Below, in pieces: positions 46,334 through 53,169 of a stretch of 61,797 nucleotides of DNA. The first letter of the stretch is position 1; each line of letters starts with the position of its first letter. The translations under genes were made by a program, and so were the position numbers. The stretch is taken from NCBI RefSeq assembly GCF_016458275.1, contig NZ_JAEMHM010000029.1, positions 1-61,797 on the forward strand, given 5' to 3'. The notes under the pieces are model-generated. The model was not told the DNA's origin and ran no database searches. It saw nothing but the letters and a program-made list of their open reading frames with translations. This DNA is from Geomesophilobacter sediminis. Lineage in GTDB: Bacteria; Desulfobacterota; Desulfuromonadia; Geobacterales; Geobacteraceae.

Positions 46334-46468
46334 TTATCCTTTAGGGGTGGTTTTCCCGGACCCCTTGCAGAAACTGCACGGGACCTCGACTTGGTCATAC
46401 CCGGTTTGCCGCGAGGCGGTGAGGATCTTTCCGCTCCCTTTGCACTTAGGACAAGTGATGGCGTTCAT
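46334..46468 (-). CDS. 44-residue zinc-finger protein (DnaJ-type CxxCxGxG)
   Basis: ATG 46468 with AAGGAG eight bases upstream; TAA at 46334. The peptide has CPKCKGSGK near the N-terminus and CSFCKGSGK near the C-terminus. These are two CxxCxGxG half-sites as in the DnaJ zinc domain, enough for one Zn. The codon pattern and SD support a real gene. It lies upstream of the EVE gene on the same strand. Function unknown. Confidence 0.8.
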   Translation of the reverse strand: MNAITCPKCKGSGKILTASRQTGYDQVEVPCSFCKGSGKTTPKG

Positions 46469-46533
46469 TGACTGTTCTCCTTGCTTTGTCTGCTTCGATG
46501 ATCCTTATTATACAACGGAGCGGGGAAACACGG

Positions 46534-48018
46534 TCAGCGGAAAATCTTCTTTATTCCCGGAGTCTCCTTCCCCTGGAACTGGATCTCCAGCCGTCCGGTG
46601 ATGGCATAGACGATGGGGAAGACACCGTCGGCCTGGCGCGGCCAGGAGACCTGCGGTTCCACCTCGTAAAAAAGCCAGGGCCTCCAGATGTTGCGCCGGT
46701 AGCGGACGTAGATCACGTAGTTGGTGATCCAGTCGTTGACGGAGGTCATGCCGAACATGCCGCCGGCAACGGTGATCGCGCTGCGCGAGCTGAGCTCGTG
46801 GAGCAGGGCCAGTTCGGAACCCCACTCCATTGCGCCGATCTCCTGGGATACCGTGCCCGTGTTCGACCACCGGAGCAGGGTCTTCGGATCGAGGGAGCGT
46901 TCCAGGATCACTTCTGTCGTCTCCCCGAGCCCCGCCTTGGTCTTGACGAAGAGCGTTTCGGACATGCGTGCCAGTGACAGCTCGCCGATCCGGTAGGTGT
47001 ACTGGTAGCGGGCCCGGGTGAAGAGCTGGATCGGGATGGCGAGCTCTATGCCGGCACCGAGGAAGGCATAGGTGGTCGGGGTCCGGCGCAGCTGGTAGCG
47101 CAGCTCGGTGTTGACGACCCGGGCGGACTGGAAAGTACGGTCGAAGCCCGGATTGCCGGGGTCCTGGGGGAGCCGGGGCGCTATGGGATCCGGCTCGTTT
47201 TCGCCGGAGATGATCAGGTTCAGTCGGTCGTTGATCCGGGTGAGGTCGATGTCCGCGCGGACCGTAGCGCCGGGATCGAATCTCCCCCCCTGTTGCCAGC
47301 GCAGCGAGTTGCGCCAGATGAGGTGGTACGAGGTTCCCGGCGGCTTTTCCATGTTGGGATTGCCGAAAAAGTTATCCAGATGAACCGTCTGCTGCAGGAT
47401 GCCCCGCTCCACGCTGTCGTGCGCGGCCTCGGCGGTGTGGCCCAGGGCGCGGATCTTGTCCGCCAGCTGGTCCAGGAAGGTGGGGCCGGGCTGGTACGCT
47501 TCCGGCGGAAGGAGGCTGGGCCGGGGCGGGGTGAGCGGCTTTTCCCAACGGGGGACAACCGGCCCCGTGAATATCGGCGCTGCCTGGGGCGGACAGTTGG
47601 CCCCGGCAGGCGCACCGGATCGGTCCGGGGCGCAGGGATCGGGCGCGGGGAGCGGAGCCTCGGCCGGCGCCGCGAGCTGGTCCCGTGGCCCCGTGGGCGA
47701 CGGTTGCGTTGGCGGCGCCGGTTGCGTTGGCGGTGCCGCGCTTGTGTTACGGTCCGCCTGGCGCGGCCGTTTTGAGCGCTTTGGGGGCTGTTTTTTCTTT
47801 TTCTTCGGGGTGACTTTCTTGGATTTTGCTGCCGGGGGTTCGACCGGCTGCCCCGCCGTCGGCGGAGAAGCCGGGGCCGGAGCGGACGGGGCGATTTCCT
47901 CGCCGAGGGCGGAGTCAAGTCCCAGTCGCGGCACGGCCAAAATTGCACCGAGAGTTACCGCCAGGAGCAGACCCTTTACCTTTGTCGGACCAGGTATTAC
48001 CCACCTCATTTTGATCAT
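46534..48018 (-). CDS. Exported outer-membrane beta-barrel-like protein
   Basis: 494 residues with an N-terminal membrane/signal segment (VKGLLLAVTLGAILAV). A long Pro/Ala/Lys linker follows (about 45-150, including a KKVTPKKKKKQPPKRSKRPR basic patch). From about 175 on there are amphipathic strands ending in LEIQFQGKETPGIKKIFR. It looks like a periplasm-spanning linker plus a beta-barrel such as those seen in Geobacteraceae, but no named family was recognised. The SD before the chosen ATG is weak. Confidence 0.65.
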   Translation of the reverse strand: MIKMRWVIPGPTKVKGLLLAVTLGAILAVPRLGLDSALGEEIAPSAPAPASPPTAGQPVEPPAAKSKKVTPKKKKKQPPKRSKRPRQADRNTSAAPPTQPAPPTQPSPTGPRDQLAAPAEAPLPAPDPCAPDRSGAPAGANCPPQAAPIFTGPVVPRWEKPLTPPRPSLLPPEAYQPGPTFLDQLADKIRALGHTAEAAHDSVERGILQQTVHLDNFFGNPNMEKPPGTSYHLIWRNSLRWQQGGRFDPGATVRADIDLTRINDRLNLIISGENEPDPIAPRLPQDPGNPGFDRTFQSARVVNTELRYQLRRTPTTYAFLGAGIELAIPIQLFTRARYQYTYRIGELSLARMSETLFVKTKAGLGETTEVILERSLDPKTLLRWSNTGTVSQEIGAMEWGSELALLHELSSRSAITVAGGMFGMTSVNDWITNYVIYVRYRRNIWRPWLFYEVEPQVSWPRQADGVFPIVYAITGRLEIQFQGKETPGIKKIFR

Positions 48019-48331
48019 TCACCGCTCGCCAGGAAGAATTCCACCAACATCACCGGGTAGTTACTGTCGGGAAGTGAGTTTAGATGGAACCTTCTGTATT
48101 AGCAACTATGAATGCTTGCCCGTTCCTAGATTGCGTTATGGTTGCACTGATACCAGAAAAAGCGCGCTCCTCATAGAGCTGCCGTCTCATAACAAAGGGG
48201 AGTTCATCCTCCGCAAAAGGTGCTACTTGGCACGCCGGTGCAAACCCTGTGGGAGCGCCATTTCTGGCGCGATAGTTCGAAGCTGGCCCTGAAACAGTGC
48301 GGCACTGATCAAAACCGTGTGCCGGAAAGAG
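48019..48331. repeat. Intergenic region with a REP-like copy at 48247-48275
   Basis: CTGTGGGAGCGCCATTTC followed by TGGCGCGATAG is another member of the GTGGGAGCGCC...CGCGAT family. No gene is supported in the remaining 300 bp; a promoter for the outer-membrane gene should lie near 48030-48200. Confidence 0.6.
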
Positions 48332-48363
48332 AAAAAGCCCTCCGTTTCCGGAGGGCTTTTTAT
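48332..48363. terminator. Rho-independent terminator of metY, bidirectional
   Basis: AAAAAGCCCTCCG, TTT loop, CGGAGGGCTTTTT. It lies about 100 bases beyond the metY stop on the minus strand. Confidence 0.85.
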
Positions 48364-48460
48364 TATGACAATCCGACGCACGAGACGTCTCCTCTACGTT
48401 CATCAGGAGATGCGCCGACTGTCGAACGCCGCCTGTCGAACGTCGAACGTCGAACGATCG

Positions 48461-49741
48461 CTACTGGCTTGCGTGCAGCGCCTGGTCGATATCGGCGATG
48501 ATGTCCCCGGCATCCTCGATGCCGATGGAGAGCCGGATCAGGTCCGGCTTCACCCCGCTCGATACCTGCTGCTCCTCGGAGAGCTGCCTATGCGTGGTGC
48601 TGGCCGGGTGGAGGACACAGCTGCGGGCGTCGCCGACGTGGACCACCAGCGCGATCAGCCGGGTCGCTTCCATGAACTTGCGCCCCGCCTCGGCGCCCCC
48701 CTTGATGCCGAAGGTGAGCACGCCGCTGCACCCCTTGGGGAGGTACTTGAGCGCCCGGTCGTGGGTCGGGTGGCTTTCCAGCCCGGGGTAGCAGACCCAG
48801 CTGACCAGCGGGTGGGTTTCCAAATATTTCGCCACCGCGAGCGCGTTGTCGCTGTGGCGCTGCATGCGGAGGTGGAGGGTTTCCAGACCCAGGTTGAAAA
48901 GGAACGAGTTGAAGGGGCCCGGAGGGGTGCCCAGGTCGCGCATCAGCTGGACCCGCGCCTTGATGATGTAGGCGAGCGGCCCGAAGGTCTTCACGTACTC
49001 CAGCCCGTGGTAGCTGACGTCCGGTTCGGTCATTTCCGGGAAGCGGCCGCAGTTCCAGTCGAAGGTCCCCCCGTCGACAATGACGCCGCCGACGCTGGTG
49101 GCGTGCCCGTCGATGTACTTGGTCGCCGAGTGGATGACGATGTGGGCGCCGTGCTCGAAGGGGCGGCACAGGTACGGGGTGCCGAAGGTGTTGTCCACGA
49201 TCAGCGGCGTCTGCATCTCGTTGGCGATGGCGGAGAATTTGGCGAAGTCGAGCACATTCAGGCCGGGGTTGCCGATGGTCTCGGCGAAGATGCAGCGGGT
49301 GTTGGGGCGGAAGGCCTTCTTGATCTCCTCGGCCGGGAGTTCCGGATCGACGAAGGTGACCTCGATCCCCATCTTGGGGAGGGTGACCGCGAAGAGGTTG
49401 TAGGTCCCGCCGTAGAGAGTGCTGGCGGTGACGATGTGCTGCCCCGCCTGGCAGATGTTCATGATGGCGAGGGTCGTGGCCGCCTGGCCCGACGAGGTCG
49501 CCATCGCGCCGACGCCACCCTCCATCTGGGCGATCTTGCGCTCGAAACCGTCGGTGGTCGGATTGGCCAGCCGGGTGTAGAAAAAGCCGGCCGCCTCCAG
49601 GTCGAAAAGCTTGGTGACGTGCTCGGCGCTGTCGTACTTGAAGGTGGTGCTCTGAATGATGGGGAGGATACGCGGCTCGCCGGATTTCGGCTCCCAGCCC
49701 CCCTGTACCGCTACGGTATCGATTTTCCAGTCCTTGTTCAT
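48461..49741 (-). CDS. metY: O-acetylhomoserine sulfhydrylase
   Basis: 426 residues; AAGGAGAG before the ATG. This Cys/Met-metabolism PLP enzyme has FFYTRLANPTTDGFERKIAQ, ATSSGQAATTLAIMN and the PLP-lysine motif HSATKYIDGHATSVGG. The length and the VSSGVKPDLIRLSIGIEDA end match the sulfhydrylase rather than the shorter gamma-synthase. It makes homocysteine from O-acetylhomoserine and sulfide. The upstream region (49745-49870) has an inverted repeat GCAACC-N8-GGTTGC and a TTGACA, but no recognised riboswitch. Confidence 0.95.
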   Translation of the reverse strand: MNKDWKIDTVAVQGGWEPKSGEPRILPIIQSTTFKYDSAEHVTKLFDLEAAGFFYTRLANPTTDGFERKIAQMEGGVGAMATSSGQAATTLAIMNICQAGQHIVTASTLYGGTYNLFAVTLPKMGIEVTFVDPELPAEEIKKAFRPNTRCIFAETIGNPGLNVLDFAKFSAIANEMQTPLIVDNTFGTPYLCRPFEHGAHIVIHSATKYIDGHATSVGGVIVDGGTFDWNCGRFPEMTEPDVSYHGLEYVKTFGPLAYIIKARVQLMRDLGTPPGPFNSFLFNLGLETLHLRMQRHSDNALAVAKYLETHPLVSWVCYPGLESHPTHDRALKYLPKGCSGVLTFGIKGGAEAGRKFMEATRLIALVVHVGDARSCVLHPASTTHRQLSEEQQVSSGVKPDLIRLSIGIEDAGDIIADIDQALHASQ

Positions 49742-49938
49742 AGTCTCTCCTTCCGGGTGATGGCGTTCAGCTTTGATACAGCAAATGAGTGCAACCTGAA
49801 CAGCGGTTGCTTTTTGTCAAATGTAAAACGTAGTGATGCCGGTAGCTTAGCGTTGGCACGTTTTCCGCTTATACCGATCTCACGGCACTCAAAAATACAG
49901 CACCCTCGTGGGGCTGAAATGGAGAAGGAGGGCGTGTC

Positions 49939-50043
49939 ATGGACGCAATCGTGGTAACTGCCGTAGTAACCATCGCCTTGATGTCGGTAACCGCTTTTTG
50001 TGTCCAGATGTGGGCACTCAAGAAGGCGGAACAGCGTCGGTAG
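49939..50043 (+). CDS. 34-residue small membrane protein
   Basis: ATG 49939, preceded seven bases earlier by GAAGGAGGG; TAG at 50041. MDAIVVTAVVTIALMSVTAF forms one hydrophobic helix, followed by a positive tail ending KKAEQRR. The strong SD, single helix and following terminator support a real short gene. No family is recognised. Confidence 0.7.
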   Translation: MDAIVVTAVVTIALMSVTAFCVQMWALKKAEQRR

Positions 50044-50092
50044 TCCCGCAGCGGATCAAAGATAAAAAAGAAAAAAACGTACCGGTTTTTTT

Positions 50093-50130
50093 GGCCCCGA
50101 ATGCACCCTCCTGGTTCGGGGTCTTTTTTT
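50093..50130 (+). terminator. Rho-independent terminator
   Basis: GGCCCCGAA (50093-50101), loop, TTCGGGGTC (50115-50123) and seven T. It ends the small membrane-protein transcript. Confidence 0.85.
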
Positions 50131-50167
50131 ATCCCTGCCTCACTATCTAAAGGGCAAAGACCGCCGC

Positions 50168-50392
50168 CTACGGTTTCGCCCCGAGGGCAGCCAGGCGTTC
50201 CCGGGCCTCCTTGGCCCCCGGGCTGTCCGGGTACTTGGCGACGATTTCCTGATACAGCTGCCGCGCGTGATCGCGGTTGTTCTGCTTTTCCTCGAAGCGG
50301 GCCGTTTCCAAAAGTTCCTGGCTTTTGTTGCCGCTGCACCCGGCGGTGGCCACCACCAGTACCAAGACCCCCAGCATTGCCAATCTCTTCAT
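50168..50392 (-). CDS. Small TPR-like lipoprotein
   Basis: 74 residues; CAGGAGGGT before the ATG. The signal peptide MKRLAMLGVLVLVVATAGC ends in a lipobox (TAGC). The mature part has one tetratricopeptide-like pair (AREEKQNNR-type helix then LYQEIVAKYPDSPGAKEAR), as in BamD/YbgF-like lipoproteins but much shorter. Probably envelope-located; role unknown. Confidence 0.8.
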   Translation of the reverse strand: MKRLAMLGVLVLVVATAGCSGNKSQELLETARFEEKQNNRDHARQLYQEIVAKYPDSPGAKEARERLAALGAKP

Positions 50393-50802
50393 GAACCCTC
50401 CTGATTACCGCCCGTGACCTGCTCTGCGGTCCCCGGCGCGGCGCCCGTCCCCTTCCTGCCGTGACCCGGGCCGGCGCCTCGGGGGCGCCTATTGTCGTAC
50501 GGATTGTTATCCAACGCAATAAAAAACCCACACGATTTGCGCGGGAACCGGCTCGCCCCGCCCCAAGCCGGCGGCACCCTCCGCCAATTCGCCTCTTTTT
50601 CCGCCACCGCTGCAAAATTTCGCAGCGCTTTCCCGACCCCATCGGCCGATTTTGCAGCAACGGCGAGGCATCCGCATCCTGGCACGGCGTATGCTTCTAC
50701 CAAGTCAGATGGGTCAAACGACTACCGGAAGACCAATAGGAAGCAGCATCTGGAGGTAAAACCTGTGTGCCCGGCGACGGTACGGCAGGTGGGGAGGTGG
50801 CC
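50393..50802. other. Intergenic region, no gene recognised
   Basis: About 410 bp. ORFs here (for example 50461-50739) lack an SD and have shadow-type codon use. Promoters for the divergent lipoprotein and 60-residue protein genes must lie here. Confidence 0.45.
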
Positions 50803-50985
50803 ATGAGAACTTATGATAGAAGGAGAACCCTGCGTTATTCAGCCCCCCGCGAGAGTGTGCCGGAGCAGGACGTACTGACGCCCCCCGATGACCCGGTGGC
50901 GCGCCTGGCCTGGGAGTGGAACAACGCCCTGCGCATCGCCGCGGACCGGATGTGGGGCGAAAACGGCATGGTCGGGAGGAAGTGA
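50803..50985 (+). CDS. 60-residue hypothetical protein
   Basis: ATG 50803 with GGGGAGGTGG upstream. The peptide is charged at the N-terminus (MRTYDRRRTLRYSAPRES) and has one Trp-rich helix (LAWEWNNALRIAADRMW). There is no signal peptide or Cys. A terminator follows 60 bases later. Function not recognised. Confidence 0.6.
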   Translation: MRTYDRRRTLRYSAPRESVPEQDVLTPPDDPVARLAWEWNNALRIAADRMWGENGMVGRK

Positions 50986-51048
50986 GATCCGAACTCTTGC
51001 TCCTCCGCGGTTGGTTGCGGAAGAAGTGACTCGATCACCCAATAATGG

Positions 51049-51084
51049 AAAAGGTCGCCTCAAAAGAGGTGACCTTTTCTTTTT
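51049..51084 (+). terminator. Rho-independent terminator
   Basis: AAAAGGTCGCCTC, AAAA loop, GAGGTGACCTTTT followed by CTTTTTT. Confidence 0.85.
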
Positions 51085-51234
51085 TGGGGCAGAAATCGGT
51101 GTCGGAAAAGCTGCCGTCTGCTCCGGCAAGCTGTCGGAAAAGCTTACCTTCTCCGCGGGAATCCCGCTCCCCAGCCGGGCAGGGGACGCACCCGCCGCGC
51201 CGCCGCGTTGTCCTCCCGGGGCGGCCTCGGCAGG

Positions 51235-52125
51235 CTACGGGACGGTGACGAAAGCGCCGTTGCCAGCGGTGTCGGCTTCGAGACCGTAGCCGGTCGCATT
51301 GAAGGTCAGGCGGGCCTTGGTGCCGAATGCGCCGCTCAGCAGGATGCGACCGGCGGTGGGATCGGCCGAGATGCTCGCCGCAGTCAGCGGGGTGGCCGTG
51401 GCGATGGTGACGTAGCCGTAGATGGGGTCGTAATAGGTACCGGTGAAGCTCAGCGAGGTCCCGGTGAATTGCAGGGTGTAGTCTTTGGCAACCGTCGTCC
51501 GCAGGGCGATGTTATCGGTGATCGCGAGGTTTGCGGTAAGGGTCGTGGTGGAGCCGTCGGAGTTCATCGCGAAGGTTCCCGAGATGGTATAGCTGTTGGA
51601 CGAGTCGGTATAGGTCGCGCTGGAGGTGCTCATGCTCAGGGAAAAGGTCGTGCCGCCCGGGCCGGAAACGCCGGAAAAAGAGAACGTCCCGTCCAGCGTG
51701 GGAGCGGTGCTGGTCTGCTGGTAGTGGTGGTAGGTTATCGTGGCCGAGGAGGAGCCCGGGGTGCCGCTTATCGTGTAATCGCCGCTGTAGCCGTAGGTGG
51801 TTGCCGTGCTCGCCAGGCGTTTTGCCGGTTCCGTAACTTCGGCCGTAGCCGCCCCGGCCTCTTGGGCAATTACGGCAATTCTTTGCAGCAGCGAGATCGT
51901 CTTGTCGTTGCCGGTCGCCGCCGGTTTGGCAACCACATCCACCGGAGAGCCCATTTGCACGCCGTTCATGGCCCCGTCGGCCAGTCTTTTGGCATTGGAC
52001 ATGGTGATCATCGCCGGCGAGGTGCTGCCAATGTAGGAGGCGGGGAGACCATCCTGGGTCGCCGTCGACCCACACCCGCCCAGCAAGAGAAGTCCCGTCA
52101 GAACCAGCAGCAACTTTTTCAGCAT
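51235..52125 (-). CDS. Ser/Thr-rich lipoprotein
   Basis: 296 residues from ATG 52125 (GGGAGGA upstream). Signal peptide MLKKLLLVLTGLLLLGGC with lipobox LGGC. The mature chain is low in charge and rich in Ser, Thr and Gly, with predicted beta strands (TYGYSGDYTISGTPGSSSAT, LTANLAITDNIALRTTV). It is a surface or periplasmic lipoprotein of no recognised family. An upstream start at 52230 is less likely because it would bury the signal peptide. Confidence 0.8.
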   Translation of the reverse strand: MLKKLLLVLTGLLLLGGCGSTATQDGLPASYIGSTSPAMITMSNAKRLADGAMNGVQMGSPVDVVAKPAATGNDKTISLLQRIAVIAQEAGAATAEVTEPAKRLASTATTYGYSGDYTISGTPGSSSATITYHHYQQTSTAPTLDGTFSFSGVSGPGGTTFSLSMSTSSATYTDSSNSYTISGTFAMNSDGSTTTLTANLAITDNIALRTTVAKDYTLQFTGTSLSFTGTYYDPIYGYVTIATATPLTAASISADPTAGRILLSGAFGTKARLTFNATGYGLEADTAGNGAFVTVP

Positions 52126-52492
52126 GAATCCTCCCTTTGATTCAATCCGGGCTACTCCCGATCCGGCTACCTTGTGTTCCGGCGGTGCCCGGAACTGGCA
52201 ATGCTCGATATTAAACAATTTCTTATACAAGAACGGTGCGGACTAATCAATTGAAAAGACACGGGGAAGAGGTAAATCAGGCCCGGGTGGCGGCCTCAGT
52301 CAGGCACGGCTCGGCGCGGGCTGGCACGCAACAAAGGGATGTGTGGATGTGATAGTGTCGGGTGTCGTTTCATTGTGGCGATGTTCTGGTACAGTGATTC
52401 ACCACAGAGCAGGTAACAGCTCCCAAGTATCGCCTGTCCAGGATATCAACCACGACTGCATCCACCGATGCGGTGCAAAGGAGGAGGCGCAG
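52126..52492. other. Intergenic region, no gene recognised
   Basis: About 370 bp between divergent genes. The plus-strand frame is open from 52343, but those codons lack an SD. AT-rich stretches near 52205-52260 are candidate promoter areas for the lipoprotein. Confidence 0.45.
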
Positions 52493-52897
52493 ATGCAACT
52501 CAACACCCCGTACGCTTTTGGCAAGACCATCGACCTGCCTTTTGAAGAGGCGCAAAAAAGGGTAAGGGAGGAGCTGGGAAAGCTCGGCTTCGGGATTCTC
52601 ACCGAGATCGACGTGAGGCAGAAGTTCGCGGAAAAGCTGCAGAAGGATTTCCGCAACTACGTGATCCTGGGGGCCTGCAATCCGGGATTCGCGTATCAGG
52701 CGTTGGAACGGGAGATCAACATCGGCGCCCTGCTTCCCTGCAACGTGCTGGTCTATACCACCGACGACGGCAGGACCGCGGTGGTCGTGAAGGACCCCAT
52801 CGCCGCCCTGGCCCAGACCGGCAATGCCGAGATCGCCGGGCTCGCCGCCGAGGTTGCTGACCAGATGAAACAGATGCTGGCCGCCCTCGAGCCATAA
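52493..52897 (+). CDS. DUF302 domain protein
   Basis: 134 residues from ATG 52493 (AAAGGAGGAGG upstream). The DUF302 core is seen in VREELGKLGFGILTEIDVRQ, LGACNPGFAYQALEREINIG and LLPCNVLVYTTDDG. The family binds small ligands or metals and its role is unclear. The gene's last 35 or so bases are duplicated immediately downstream. Confidence 0.9.
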   Translation: MQLNTPYAFGKTIDLPFEEAQKRVREELGKLGFGILTEIDVRQKFAEKLQKDFRNYVILGACNPGFAYQALEREINIGALLPCNVLVYTTDDGRTAVVVKDPIAALAQTGNAEIAGLAAEVADQMKQMLAALEP

Positions 52898-53100
52898 ACC
52901 AAAGAACATAAAAAAAGGGGACTGGCACCGCCAGGTGCCTGTCCCCCTCTACCTTCCAGATGAAACTAGATGCTGGCCGTCCTCGAGCCATAAACAAAAG
53001 AACGTAAAAAAAGGGGACTGGCACCGCCAGGTGCCTGTCCCCCTCAACCTTCGTGGCCAATGAAAAAGGGGACCGTCACCCCAAGGCGTCTGTCCCCTTC
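52861..53100. repeat. Duplicated gene tail plus GGGGAC...GTCCCC hairpins
   Basis: The segment starting CCAGATGAAACAGATGCTGG at 52861 recurs at 52956 with a one-base insertion and few changes. The tail of the DUF302 gene, its stop codon and the following hairpin are thus repeated at about 95 bp. Each copy ends in a palindrome, GGGGACTGGCACC-GCCA-GGTGCCTGTCCCC. A third, related hairpin (GGGGACCGTCACC) follows near 53068. Confidence 0.8.
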
Positions 53101-53169
53101 GTGGTAATGTCCCCCTCGTCCCTCATTAAGGCCCGCCGCGCCTGCGGGGCGTCTCTTAAAAACCGCGGT

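Noticed and set aside
49742-49870. SAM riboswitch upstream of metY
   Set aside because: No SAM-I or SAM-II core could be matched; only a short inverted repeat and a TTGACA are visible.
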